From NCBI RefSeq assembly GCF_048544455.1, contig NC_133538.1, forward strand, positions 455,155,311 to 455,219,310: a stretch of 64,000 nt of DNA, given 5' to 3'. Of this stretch, positions 11,660 to 27,850 are shown piece after piece. The notes below the pieces were generated by a model. It was given only the letters and a program-made list of their open reading frames with translations. It was not told the DNA's origin and did no database searches. The position numbers and the translations under genes were made by a program. Origin of the DNA: Silene latifolia (Eukaryota > Streptophyta > Magnoliopsida > Caryophyllales > Caryophyllaceae). Each line of letters opens with the position of its first letter. The first letter of the stretch is position 1.

Positions 11660-13418
11660 ACTCATCAAGATATTACCTTTACTGTATTCTTGTCCAATTT
11701 TAAAAGTTCAAGCGTAATATACTCTCGATAAGCAGCCATATCCTGGGAAAAAAATAGATTAGCTTCAATTTCATATAGAATGTTACATAAGATTTAACAT
11801 TGAATTAATTTAATTGAAACCTGGTAGTGCTTTTTGTTTCTCAATAAAGTCTCATCAGTTGTTACAGCTTCTAAGAACTTAATAACAAACAATCTACAGT
11901 CATGCCTGCTCAAAAACATATAATTAGATCTTACAGTGCTATGAATAAAATTTTTTATGTAAAACAAAATATGTAGTCGGAATCTAACTCATTGTCTTAC
12001 TGAGGGACATCGAAATTTACAGGTGTAAACAAGACCATCTGATTAAGGTGTCCATACCAAGGTTTCTTGGCGAGGACATTTGCAACATTGTAGACCTGTC
12101 ATGATAATGGTCTTAAGAGTTACGAGCATCATATGGTTTTGTTAATCAAATTGACAGATCAAAATGATAGTGCGCTGCAAGTTAAATCTAATAATAAAAA
12201 AAGCCGCTAAGTAAGAAAAAACTTATAATCTCTTCCGCATATTCATTTCGCTCTCGAAACTGTTTACTTGTCGATTTTGGCTTAAGTAAATCTAATATAT
12301 AATTTTTCCTTTTCTTCATATCAGGGAGTAAAGCATACCAATGATCATCATCTTTATTACCAATTGTCCAAAACACCTACAACATCAATTAACGGATATA
12401 ACACGTGAAAGTGAATTCATATACGATTCATAACTAGTGATTTGTTAGGGAACCCGATTACCTTATCAATAGTGATTGCATTATCAGGCATATAGTTCAT
12501 CTTAAGATAGGGGCAGCTAATGCAATTCTTTTTTTCTGAATCAACCTTAACATCCTGCCATTTTTTCCGAAAAAGCAATGTTATATACTACCAACTACTA
12601 TCAACTTTAACACCTAGCCATTGTAAGACACACTGATTTATCACCTTCACTGCCATGGGAAAGTAAAGAATATTCGGCTTATTCAATGTCCAGATCATTC
12701 CAACCGTATCATTAACCTACAAATATATAAAGTTTGAAAATGTCTAGGTTACACAAAATGTCGAGATAAATGAACCTAGGTCCCTTAAGACTTGAACAAA
12801 AGTAAACAACTATGAATAAATATGACGAGTCCTTACAGTGTCTATTAACCATTTGCGCCTAGCGAAAGTTCTTAATTCTTCTCGATTGACTTTAATCCAC
12901 TCTGTGTTAACTAGAATCTCATACAAGTATCTGACAGGTTCAAGTACAATGTCAGTGTATGTAAAAAATTATTGTTGTTAATAAAATCAGTAGTAAAAAA
13001 ATAAAAATATGATGGTCAATTGAGAATTTATGGTGTACTTCTGCGACTGTTGAAAACCAGCTTAACAAGCTCATCGTCCGTGTATGGAAATGGAGGCGGT
13101 GTTCTATTCAACTTTTTCTTACTGAAATGCAAATGAATAACATGAGCATCAAGTAAAAAAAACTTATACGACTTTCAAGTAGAAAATTAGTATAGGTAAT
13201 ACATTAGTATATGTATTATTACCTAACACGTGAACAGAGAGCATGGGCATCATATAAAGTTTTGTCTTTGAAGCGATTTTCAGTGAAAGTTACTATTTGG
13301 TAGCAAACCCTTGCATAGAAAATATTGAGTTGCTGCTTCTAGAAAATACAACAGAACATCCATACATTTGTCATTCAAGCTTGGGATTTGGTAGTAAACA
13401 CTTTATCTACTGTTAAAG

Positions 13419-13640
13419 TTAATATAACACTTTTACCAATGAACTTACATTATGTAGATCACTCAAATATTCATTTTTATCGCCTTTGTAGGTCTCTAAC
13501 CAGTGCAGCAGGTAAATCCCAATATCAGCTTCATCACTAACACCAATAGCTGATTTAGGAACTTCTACAAGTGTATGCCCATATACATTCTTGATAGTAG
13601 GCATTTTCTTTCTCAAGTAGTTAGTCACATACTTCCTCTA
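13419..13640 (-). pseudogene. Exon of the Ulp1-family gene with a DxGIYLLHWLE motif
   Basis: The frame reads VSDEADIGIYLLHWLETYKG. It resembles the Ulp1 Cys motif (DCGIY...), with Ile in place of Cys, yet lies upstream of the His-bearing exon. It may be part of the pre-protease domain or a relic of a second protease unit. The exon is bounded by AT-rich intron-like sequence. Confidence 0.5.
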
Positions 13641-15854
13641 CCAAAAAAGATAAAAAAAACCAGTGTTGATTGCCACTTAACATTGCTAATTAATCCATAC
13701 ACATTTGATAACATTGAAACAAATAGTGCATATTCAATATGATCCGCATAGTCCTGGGAATTTTCTCCATATGGTGTAAGACTTGTAACTTTTGTTTGGG
13801 GAAATTAAAACGAAACATGAATTGCTGCGTGTAGGTGCATGGAACAAAAATCTGAAGATAGAAAAAAGTCATAAAATTTAGCTAAAACAAATAACACATG
13901 TCAATAACTAACATAGTCATTAATAAATACTTACAAGAGCCGCTCCTACAAAATCATCAAAATCCCTTCTAGTGTGAAAAAATTTAGAAAAGTCTCAAAT
14001 TATATGCAAAAAGAATAATTTTAATAACAGAAGAAATAAGAATAAGAATTAAAAGACTGAAATGACACTTACGTCACACGTTCTAAGAGGCATATACAAC
14101 CTTGACGGTGATTCACGTGATTTTTATTTTTCAGTCTTGTTCAACATGTGACACCACATACATGTAACCGTCTGAGACACTCTCTCACCGGAGAGTATAG
14201 TCTTCAAATCTGCCCGAGTAAGTGAATGGATGTCGTTTTTGAAAAGAATTTCACTGTAAGGGTAAATAGAAAATTTAATAGAAGTGTATCTACAAGATAA
14301 AAATAAAGTATCTAACCTGACTAGTTACAAGCTGCATACCTATCATCAAACGACTCCCTAAAAACATAATCCGATACATCTTTTTCACATTGATTCAAGT
14401 CCCCCACGACACTAACATTCCTTTATAGAAAAGGTGATCTAAACACCTCAGTAGGCACTCTACTCCTCTTATGTGGCAGAATCTCAGCTCGTGGAGATCC
14501 AGGACACGAAGGAATAACTGGCTCTCGCGTTGGTGGTAAGGAAGAGACAGGAGAGACACAGAGAGGTGATACAGGAGAGGACACTTGTGGTGATCTTTCA
14601 CATGGAGGTGATTGTGGAGAGTCACCTTCTTATGACTCTGAACTAAGTAGTTTAAAAGAAGGTGGTGTAATAATAGAAGGTAACGAAAAAGAAGGGGGTG
14701 TAAACCTTAGAGGTAGTGTAAACCGTCGTGATGTAGATGCTTGCTTCTCAAAGTTCAGTGGCTCAAGTTATTCCTGGGACTCCGAGTCCACTAAAATAAG
14801 AGGAGACATCTTTGAGTTGTCAGGTACACTTATAGTCTCCTTTCTTACCTCACTTATAGTCTCTTTTCTTACATTACTTACAGTCTCTTTGGTTTCACTA
14901 GCGGGGCGTTTACCCAAAGCAATTTCATGTTTCACAAGGGCTGCCCATAACTCTTCTTCGCTTGAGAATTTGCGCTTAGCAAATTCACTATGTGGATCAG
15001 AGGCTATATCTTCAACCCCTGCAGTCATTTTGCATTTATCACTGCCTTTTTCATTCCCCTTCCTGTTTACGGCAGCCGTTTTAGCTCCATTCTCCTTCCC
15101 CTAGACATGATTGACTTCATCTTTGTGACACCCCGCGATAAAGCGGAAAATATAAGTAATAAACTAAAGCGGAAAATATGAGATTAAAAAAAAACTTTTC
15201 AAATACTAGTTAAAGATGAGCACGTGGGTGCCACTAATGAAATGAAACAAATACAATAATAGGCAGACTTAGGTTATTACAACCAAAGTCTAGAAAATGG
15301 GGAAAAGATATCCCACGAATAAACATATAAAGGGTTTCTAAACTCGAAACTAAGGTCCAAGGGTTAGTTCTCGCTAGCCTACACGTCTTCCCCACGTAAG
15401 CATCTTCACCACCTGTCATTCATGTAAACATGAACGCCACAGTCAGTGGGGAGTAACTCAAGGTTCTCCCAGGCACAATATGTCGAAATGCAAGTAACAA
15501 ACACTTAATTAAACATATTAATCATGCATCATATATGAACAATAAAGAACAAGAAGGTATAATGAATAATCAAGATGAGATAGGCATAGTACTTTCTTAA
15601 TGGAATAGGCATGGTAGGTTAGAATGAAAATGCAATCAAGGGTGTAGAACAACCAAGTTAACCAACTCATATTGACACGACTGAACAAGTGTAAGACATA
15701 TACTTAGTATGAACTCACAAGACAACCATTTAGACTCCAACCTCTTGGTAGGATGACGATCATAATACGGTCCTAGTCTAAACCTGGATCCAGACTCTCG
15801 GGATGGACGTCACCTGATTCGACAAACGATATACCAATCGTATCCTAGACTCGA

Positions 15855-16055
15855 AACATGGCACACACTCGTAACCAAAGGTCGAGTAACCTCTAATCGG
15901 AAACATGGCACACACCCGTAACCAAAGGTCCGAAAAAGGCGGAAGGATATCCTAATTCGGTAACATGGCACACACCCATAACCAAAGGTCCGAAAGAGGA
16001 AAGATAACCCAATCCGGAAACATGTCACACACTCGTAACCAAAGGTCCGAAAGGG
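15855..16055. repeat. Four-copy tandem repeat of about 60 bp inside the solo LTR
   Basis: Four copies contain AACATGGCACACAC followed by CGTAACCAAAGGTC with small changes, spaced about 58-63 bp. Confidence 0.8.
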
Positions 16056-18239
16056 GTAAATAAGGAATGTCAAGTAGTCACACAATGTAAAACGTCACAC
16101 TTGAGTCACAATAGGAGTAAGAATGATCATGCAAACATCGTATGACACGGGATCTTTAATGTCACATTCATACTCATGGCTTGAATCTAACCATGAGTAC
16201 AGATAGTAACATTAATCTCAACGATCATATCGCAACTAGAGGGCTTATAGCTCACCCCTATTATCCGATAGGACCAAGACTCTCACAACAGAACAATACA
16301 AGGCATTATCAAGAATATGACCCATCAAAAATAACTATTTAATTATGTTAACTCATACTTGTCTTTTATTAATAGATATTCCATTTTATAATTTAACATG
16401 CCGGTTAAATAAAATATCATGAGTGACCAAGAATAATTTACGTTATATGAAATTACGGAATGAAATGTGACCAAGTCCAAGTGACCCATTTATGAGCCCA
16501 ATAAATAAATCATGTGAATTTCAATGAATGGACTAGGATAAGCCCAATAAATAAATCATGTGACAAGCCCAACAGAACAAATAAGTAAATGAACGATATT
16601 AACTAATTACGTCATATAAAATGTGAGACTGTTATTTAATCATATTTTAAATAAACCCAAACTAGCGCCAAAACGATTTATAAACACGACAAGTCCAATT
16701 ATAAAATCATGACAAGTTCAATTAAATTAACGATTCAATCCAAATGAATAGATATGGCCAAATCAACTTACTAGGTATAACTAGTTCAATTCATTAACCT
16801 AACTAGTCCAATTTATCCAACATTACTAGCCCACTTACCACGATCAAATGAGCCCAACAAAACAAGTGTGTGAGAGAGCAATAATAACGAATTACGTTAT
16901 AAAAATATAAGACGGAAATCAATTATTTCAAATAAACCGAACTTGCCCCAAAACCCGACTCAACCCACGACACAAGAGGTCGTTGGACAGCCCAAATAAT
17001 TTAACCAAATAAGTCCGCCCTTTAAATCTCAAACGAGCCCAAAAGAGTTAAATTGTAAACGAACGATATTAACGAATTGCGTTACATTTATATGAGACGG
17101 AAGTTAATTATTTCAAATATAACTCGAACTTGCACCAAGGGCGCCCATAACTACGGTTCCAAGGACCGTCTGAGCAGCCTTAAACACGACCCACAAGCAG
17201 CCATACCTGGCCTCACCACCCACCACCACACAGCTCATAACGAGCCCGCAAGAGACCACCCATGACAACTACCTACGGCTGCCAAACAGCCGTGAAACAA
17301 CCCCTCAGTCCGTGATAAAAACACGGTCTAAGTGTTCAGTTGCGTTTTCATAAACCTGACACAGACACCCATCCTTACGACCCAAACTAGTCCCAAATAA
17401 CCACCAAGCAAGCCACCACTCGTCTACCCTTCACACCACCTTATACTCCGTCCAAAAACATAACCCTAAAGATGCACAAAGCCGAACCCAGACTCAGTCC
17501 TAAAGTGCATAGCAGAACCCGTCACCAAACAAATCCAATCCCCGTGTCAATCCCATGCTAAATGAACCAACTACGAGCATTAAAAGGACGGGAGTAAAAA
17601 CAATAAGAACTTCAACAATAATTAAAGAATCGAACTTTACAGCAAAAGAGTATAAAAACCGAGTTGAAGGGACAGAATATCGACTCATTGTCGAGTAACC
17701 TATCCCCGTTACCTTATAACTTCTTTAATGGGCACGATATCGATTCAAAATCATCTTGAGTTGTCAAAGCTTGCCCTATACACGAAGACGAAAGGGATTA
17801 GTACGAGATTAGAGCTTTAAGAAGGACGACAGTCGCGGTTTTGGAAGAAAGCAGGGACCTTCCTTACCTCAAAAGATGAAGAATGGGAAGGGGAAGCTAA
17901 TGGCGTAAGGATTAGTGGGAAAGGTTGAGGAACGAGGGAGATAACGGAGGTTGAAGGAGACGGAGATGGGGATGTACGGTCCTCTATGTTTGTGTGGTTG
18001 TAGCTGCTGATTTGTTATTGTGGCTGCTGTTGCTCATTCGAAAAGAAAAAAGAAGGAAAGAGGGTGAGGAAATGAAGGATGAGGATGGCGGAAATGGGGC
18101 GTGCCATGGCTGCTGTTGTTTCACTGTTGTTGTTTAAAAGAAGAAGGAGATGAAGGAGAGAGGGAAAGCAGGGGGTGGGGTTATCCGGATAGGTTAGATG
18201 ATAGCCACACAAACCAAATAATAATAGTAATATGTGTAG

Positions 18240-18300
18240 TATTATATATTAATAATAATATATGTACTAACAATAATAATAATAATATATAATAATAGTA
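18240..18300. repeat. (AAT)n-rich microsatellite in the solo LTR
   Basis: Runs of AATAAT and TAATAATAATA separated by short interruptions. Confidence 0.6.
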
Positions 18301-20152
18301 AGAGAGATATTTTAAAGGTGAGGTGTAAGATGTTAGGTGGGTGTGATGTGTTGTCAAAATAGAATAGGTCGAGAAAGGTTAGTCTCACAAGTAGAAATGT
18401 GACGGTCTATAGCTAGACGGAAATTAGGACGAAGATTATTATTATTACTGTCACTAATATTATCACTATTATTATCCGACCAAAATACGTATACATTTAT
18501 TCTTATATAAATTGTGTCCCAAAATATAATTTAATAATACATACTTTAAAATATTCTTTTCATTAAAATCGTGCTTGAAATGAATTAATTAAATTAAATA
18601 ATTCAAAAATATAAAATAAGGAAATTGAACGGTTAAATAAAGTTCAAATGTCAAAATGGGAAATTCGCGGGTGTTACAATCTTTGCTTGGCTAAGACGAA
18701 TGATAGCCTTGACACAATGCTTCTGCCATGGACGCCATTTGTTGCACAACATTACAATCTGGCCGCTCTATTTTAGCTTTAGTCAGGACCTCCAAGAATG
18801 TATTATAAGCAACAGCAAACCCGGTTGCCGTATCCACCAAATTCTTAACAATATAGCTCCCCTTCTTCAGCTTGTTCATCATCTCAGGTGCTTGATCAGA
18901 AGGCCCGGCAGGGGTGTGTGTAGGTTCTTAAATAGGAGGCCCATCAGGTGGGTCCATGGGCTCTTGAACAGAATGCCTAACTGTGGTGTGTGATAGGGCA
19001 GGATTGCTCTCTCCATCAACATTAGGCTTTACTTTACGAGGTTGAAAAACTCCTTTCCCAAACCCTACCTTATGCTCATCTTTCATCCGTTTTGAAATAG
19101 CATTTTTGGACCATGAAGCCAACGTCAGGAAGACTCGTGGAGTCGTTTCATACTTAAATTTAACTCTATCCAGATAGATAAAAACCAGAACCATGATTGG
19201 ACCTCCAAAATTGGAAGTGTCATAATTGGTGCGTTTCCAAGAATCTACACCGTTAATTAGTTGCTTGAGTGTAAACCCACCCCAGTTCAAAAATTGAACA
19301 CAAGAAAGATCCTTAAGACACTTCAAAATTCGAAGGCTTGTATGAGAACCTTTAACATCCATTAAAAAAGTTGAGACTATAAAAACTATGAAGTTCGTTT
19401 TAAAGTCATCCCCACCTCCTTTTTGGGTATTCATCAAATCAAATAGTTCTTGTGTCTTAACTTTTGTGTGACTATCACTAAACTACTTCAACCAAGCACC
19501 TCTCAGTTCCAAAAACTCCTCATTCGGGTCATTTAAACTGGCTATTTCAACTTCGGTAGGACCCATAGGAATACCCATAGCTAGGTAAATATCTTCTTTG
19601 GTAATCAGAAGTTTTTCATCCATAAGAGATGTTGAACACGTGTTGAAGCTGGAAACCAACCAATAAGATAAAAACCAGGGTACCATGTCACATCAGTAAT
19701 AGGCCCCCAAAACCCATTGATTGTATATCTGACTTTTACTTATCACTCATATGTTGGTTGATAAATGTTAACAGCAATTTTGGTGACATTCTGGTCCTCA
19801 AAAATACAGTGGAATCATCATTTATTTCTCCCTTCCCAATGGCAATATCAGTCCTAGCACGAGATCTCTTTGATGATATTGGAACTATACTAGACTTACT
19901 TGTACTTGCAACATCTTTCGCACCTCTCGCCTTTAATTTCTTCAAAGTTGTTCTTATATAAAGGCACATGTCACAACTATGATTTCATGTTATGGTAAAG
20001 ACTGACTAGCAGCAAAGAGAAATGCTAAGAAACTGACCTTCAGGTAGAACAATAATGGAATCATCATCTCTTTTTCTTTTCCTAGCAGGAGAGCCCTTCG
20101 TCTTGCTTGGACTTGGACTTGGACTATGACCACCTATCGCCTTTTTCTTCAT

Positions 20153-23220
<3,068 letters not shown>

Positions 23221-23242
23221 TATATATATATATATATATATA
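23221..23242. repeat. (TA)11 tract between E2 and E3a
   Basis: 22 bp of pure TA. Confidence 0.95.
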
Positions 23243-23501
23243 GAATTAGGATCACATGAGTCCACCCTATCTTTTTGATTCCGTGAGTCCATGATAAAAT
23301 ATCACACGTTATATTAAACAATATCACAACTTATACTAAAAAAAAAAATCGTAATATTGTGTTGTAATATAATATCACCCGTTATGCTACACATTATCAC
23401 AGCTTACAGTATCACACGTTATACTAAACAATATCACAGCTGAAAAAAAAAAGTCTTTGAAAAAAAAAGTCGTGATATTGTTTTGTAGTAAAATATCACA
23501 A

Positions 23502-23546
<45 letters not shown>

Positions 23547-23778
23547 TTTTCGAGAAAAAGAAAATTCGAAAAAAGAAATTGCAAAAAAAAAAATTTCGAA
23601 AAAAAAAATTTGAAAAAAAAAATCGTGATATTATTTTGTATAGTGCGTGATATTGTTTTATGGACTCATGGAATCAAATATATAGGTGGACTCACCGGAT
23701 CTTGCCTATATAGTGCGTGATATATTGTTTTATGGACTCATGGACTCAAATATATAGGTGGACTCACCGGATCTTGTC
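23243..23778. mobile_element. E3a: MITE with ATATCAC repeats
   Basis: The left TIR has ATTAGGATCACATGAGTCC, then TGAGTCCATGAT. The right end on the minus strand has AAGATCCGGTGAGTCC, then GAGTCCATGAGTCC. The interior has repeated AATATCAC and CGTTATAC units and long A/T runs broken by TCGAA. The terminal block of about 73 bp at the right end is present twice in tandem (near 23640-23778). It is non-coding. Confidence 0.8.
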
Positions 23779-23786
23779 TATATATA

Positions 23787-24472
<686 letters not shown>

Positions 24473-24899
24473 ATCCTGTGCGAACTTACGAACTAAACAC
24501 AGACCATTGGATGAACATAATCAACGGCCAACATTAAAGACACAAACAAAACAAACAAAACCCTATACGTTCTGACTCTCCTCCCCTTTTCCTCTCAAAC
24601 AAAATCCCCAAATCCACCCGACACACTCTCACTCTCACTAACACCACTCATCACTGACATGCACCGCTCTCCGATGACGACCGTTCTCCGATGACGACGG
24701 CTATCCGGCAGCGGGATCTCGATCTAACTATTTCGCAGAAAATCACACTTTCGATCGTGTTTCGCTCAAATTCATCACATCAATCCTCTAATTTTGATCA
24801 AATTTAGGAGATTCTTCGTCATGTAAGCTTATAATTCGTACTAATTTTCATTGTTTTCGTTAATTACTTCCATCATTTTCTTAATTTCCTCCAAATTTG

Positions 24900-26020
24900 A
24901 AGAATTCTAACCCTAATTTCATTCCGGCCTCATTCCACTCAAAATGGGGTCGAATAACTTCGCATTTGCTCGCCTATCATTCGTCTACTGCGGTTCTTGA
25001 TGTAACGTCTCCAATTTATTCACAAGTTTAAACTTTCTTACAATTCTACTGCTAATTGTACTGTTTTTTTGCGAACTGTAGCTTTGACTATTCCATGTTT
25101 AAATTGTGTATGTCAGGTCTTTTCTTAATAGGATTCTTTTCAATTAGCGATTTTTATTATTTAGCGATTTTTATTAGTTGGAGCGATTTTTTAACGTTAG
25201 ATGTTCATTGTTGTTTTGTTGTCTTACTTGGCCATTATCCGACTTCATCACCAATATTGATTACCCCTTTCCAATAATGTCATGTGTGGAGTTGGATTTC
25301 GAGGTACTCTTTTAGGTCTGTCTCCTAGTCTTTGTAAAGACTGAAAAAATGTGATGGTATTTCGAGCTCTATTGCGTCTTGCCGAATGAATACAATGACT
25401 TCTCTTTAGTGTTTGATTGAACATGTTTCATCTTTCATGTTCACGTTATTGGTGCTTTTATCATGTATATATTACTAGTACTTCTTTAGTTTTAGTGGAT
25501 TATCATTTGGTAGAAACTATACATTGATTTAGATCTCTCTGTTATATTATCATCACGGCTAGGGGTAGTTTGTGGAACCCCTCGAGGTCTTGGGTATTGT
25601 TGTTCACTTGGATGAGGACTTTTGAGTTATCTTAGAGCTGACATTTTTAGTCTTGAAATGTATCTTATTAACAAGGTGAAGTATTCTTAGTAGGTAAGCC
25701 TTTCATTAGATACCATTAACAAGGTGACATTTTTAATCTTGCAAAATATATGACCCTAGATACACATATCAATACTCCCAGATACATATACCAACACTCT
25801 AGATACACAAATCGATTTGTATATCCGGGAGTATTGATATGTGTATCTGAGATACTAACATGTGTATCTACCGTTTCATAGTAGTGTGTCCAGAATCTCC
25901 TGATAGGCCTAAATTCATGTTCGGGAGAAATTCGGAGCATGCCATTTGCTTAGTCTAGAAATTTAGACTATTATTGTGATAAGCTACAAAATTGCATTAA
26001 TAAGTCCTCATGTATCACAT
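24900..26020. other. E4 left interior, no gene recognised
   Basis: This may hold introns and untranslated parts of captured genes. The stretch 25740-25870 has a few AGATACACATA units related to the arrays further right. Confidence 0.4.
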
Positions 26021-26023
26021 CAG

Positions 26024-26554
26024 GTCACAAGGGGTGTCGACATAATCCCGGGCCACCTCAGTCCTCAAGAACAGAATTCGGTCGAGGCAATTGTTCAAGC
26101 AAGGTAAACACCCTCCCCTACAGATAAATTGTATGCTCAATCTCTCCCTTTCGCACACACGTTCACTAACACACTACAAAGATTGTGGTCTATTGTCATA
26201 TTTTACGTTCCTGAACTATATGTCCGTCGTGTTAAATTGCAGTGGATATCCCTGTCTATAGTGCTGGTTGGTGTAGGAGATAGCCCATGGGATATGATGA
26301 AAGAGTTCGATGATAATTTTCCTTCTAGTGCTTTCGATAACTTTCAGGTAATTAACTGATCAAATGATTATGCTTTTATTCATCTCATATGCAGTACTAA
26401 TCTGAACTATTTTCCGTGGCTAGTTTGTGAATTTCACTGAATTAATGTCAAAGAAGGCTGATATCTGAAGAAAGCAGACGGAGTTCCCCCTTTCTGCCTG
26501 GATGGAGATACCTTTTCAGTACAAAGCCACTCTTGAGCATGGTTTACTAGGGTA
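26024..26554 (+). pseudogene. Captured RGLG-like (copine/vWA domain) gene fragment with introns
   Basis: Three exons keep consensus splice sites. Exon A (26024-26103) encodes VTRGVDIIPGHLSPQEQNSV and ends at GCAAG|GTAAAC. Exon B (26243-26347) encodes IVLVGVGDSPWDMMKEFDDN, then SSAFDNFQ, and ends CAG|GTAATT. Exon C (26424-26554) encodes FVNFTELMSKKADI, a stop, then RKQTEFPLSAWMEIPFQYKA. This is the end of the copine/vWA domain of plant RING-type E3 ligases of the RGLG family (family pattern LVGVGDGPWDMM.EFDDN...FDNFQFVNFTEIMSK). The A-B splice phase is right (AG|T), but one T is missing at CCC(T)TG, shifting the frame. The RING domain is absent. Dead captured fragment. Confidence 0.82.
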
Positions 26555-26569
26555 AAGCTTTGCTATTTG

Positions 26570-27060
26570 TTCGGTTTTTGTCGGATGGGAGGAGTACATC
26601 CGTCATGGAGTCAACCAAATTTAGCAAAGGGAACATATGGCTGTTATTCGTGATCATATGGGAAACGTTAGACGTGCTAGAGTGCAACAACTGAAGTATG
26701 GATGGGCGCTTGATATTGCGAAGGCAAATGCAACAGTGTTTGGAGTAAGAATGGCGATTCGGATGGGTATTCGAGCTGCAATCTTGGGGTCGGATTTGGT
26801 ACAACTTATCACTACCTTACAAAACCATGACGTACCAGCCAACTATTTCGGAAATGTAGTTTGCGAGATCGTTATGTTAGCTGAAGTGTTTGATTGTTCA
26901 AGTTTTAATTTTGTTAATCGTAGTGGCAACGTAGCATCGTAGCTGCACATCGGTTAGCCCATCCCCTGATTGCACTACTCGTGTGTGGGTAGATGCTTGT
27001 CCTGAGCGTATTGCGGATGCTATTGTTTATGGCTTTGTATTGGCAGTTAAATTAATGTGA
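26570..27060 (+). pseudogene. Plant RNase H-like (RVT_3) domain fragment
   Basis: The frame 26637-26942 reads AVIRDHMGNVRRARVQQLKY, then DIAKANATVFGVRMAIRMG, ILGSDLVQLITTLQNHDVP and FNFVNRSGNVAS. This fits the second half of plant RNase H-like domains (A-E/K-A...A...G+...ESD...L...N..GN.VAH), with SD retained and the glutamate of AEA replaced by Lys. A small shift after GNVAS moves AAHRLAHPL into the next frame. The end reads TRVWVDACPERIADAIVYGF before a TGA at about 27058. It sits directly behind the RGLG fragment in the same direction; the two come from different genes. Confidence 0.78.
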
Positions 27061-27519
27061 TTATTTCTTCAAAAGTAGTTTTTTTGGTAAAATGAGGGGT
27101 GTCGAAGCCGTTTGTCGGGAATTAATAAAACAATCTGTTGTTGCGATAAATTTATGCCTTGTCCATCTTGCACCTTATGCCGATTTCCAATGCGCTGCTT
27201 ACAACCAGTAGGCAGCCGCAAGGGAATAACTCACATAGGTCTCCTGCCAATTTCTATTTATGCAATCCATCTTTCTTCAAATCTACACTACATATCTTCC
27301 TTCAAAGCTAAGAAGGTGATTTCCTCGCCCATGCTCAAATATTACTTGCCAATTTATCAGTCAAACTTCTGCATTATTTTCCTGTTGTACTTCTAACCCA
27401 GCCAAAAATAATTTGAACTCAAAAAATGTGCCAACAAAAGCACATCCGAAATTAACACGAAACGAAATGTATAACATGCCTAAGATGGCCCGATCTAAAC
27501 CCGACCCAATTGACCAGTT
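27061..27519. other. E4 interior, no gene seen
   Basis: The 94-codon frame at 27112-27396 has no recognisable domain and I do not call it. Confidence 0.4.
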
Positions 27520-27850
27520 TACTTTGCTAGATACACTCTTTTACCTTGTTAAATACACATATTTAACAAACTAGATACACTCTTTTTGCCTTATTAGATA
27601 CACTCCTTTGACAAGCTAGATACACTTATTTACCTTGTTAGATACACATCTTTGACAAGCTAGATACATCTTTAACAAGCTAGATACACTTTTTTACCTT
27701 GCTAGATACACTCATTTGACAAGCTAGATACACTCTTTTACCTTGCTAGATACACAACTCTGCCAAGCTAGATACACTCCTTTACCTTGCTAGACGCACT
27801 TCTTTACCTTGTTACATACGCATCTTAGGCAAGCTAGATACACTCCTTTA
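27520..27850. repeat. TAGATACACTC array, first block
   Basis: About fifteen copies of CTAGATACACTC alternate with TTTACCTTG or TTTGACAAG, giving units of about 20-22 bp. Confidence 0.85.

Larger units (their letters stand above)
15119..18683 (-). mobile_element. Solo LTR (3555 bp) of a Gypsy-like element, with 5-bp TSD
   Basis: The body is 15124-18678: it starts TGTGACACCCCGCG and ends GCGGGTGTTACA. ATCTT stands directly outside at 15119-15123 and 18679-18683, a perfect 5-bp target duplication. The termini resemble those of plant Ty3/Gypsy (Tekay-type) LTRs, which run TGTAACACCC...TGTTACA, probably in minus orientation. There is no internal gag-pol, no primer site and no second LTR, so it is a solo LTR left by recombination. 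It interrupts an exon of the Ulp1 pseudogene and has the same reading frame on both sides. The short frames inside it are not supported. Confidence 0.88.
11660..20152 (-). pseudogene. Ulp1 (peptidase C48) family transposon gene, dead, split by a solo LTR
   Basis: Exon 1 (20152-20038) starts MKKKAIGGHSPSPSPSK with a basic KRKR patch and ends at a GT donor. Later exons give KEDIYLAMGIPMG and the DUF1985-like block FIVFIVSTFLMD...FLNWGGFTLKQLI...FGGPIMVLVFIYLDRVKF (19437-18928). A charged linker follows, continuing in the same frame across the solo LTR into 15110-14340. The C-terminal exons hold the protease: DDDHWYALLPDMK with the catalytic His (12352-12332), YILDLL, FTPVNFDVPQ (12001-12096) and the Cys motif DCRLFVIKFLE (about 11900). 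In-frame stops lie near 19490, 18928, 18691 and 15105. Such genes are known in plant MULEs as deSUMOylase-like passengers. No transposase is attached here. Confidence 0.85.

Noticed and set aside
15810..16085. 91-residue frame with repeated FGYGCVPC words
   Set aside because: It is the translation of the 60-bp tandem repeat in the solo LTR.
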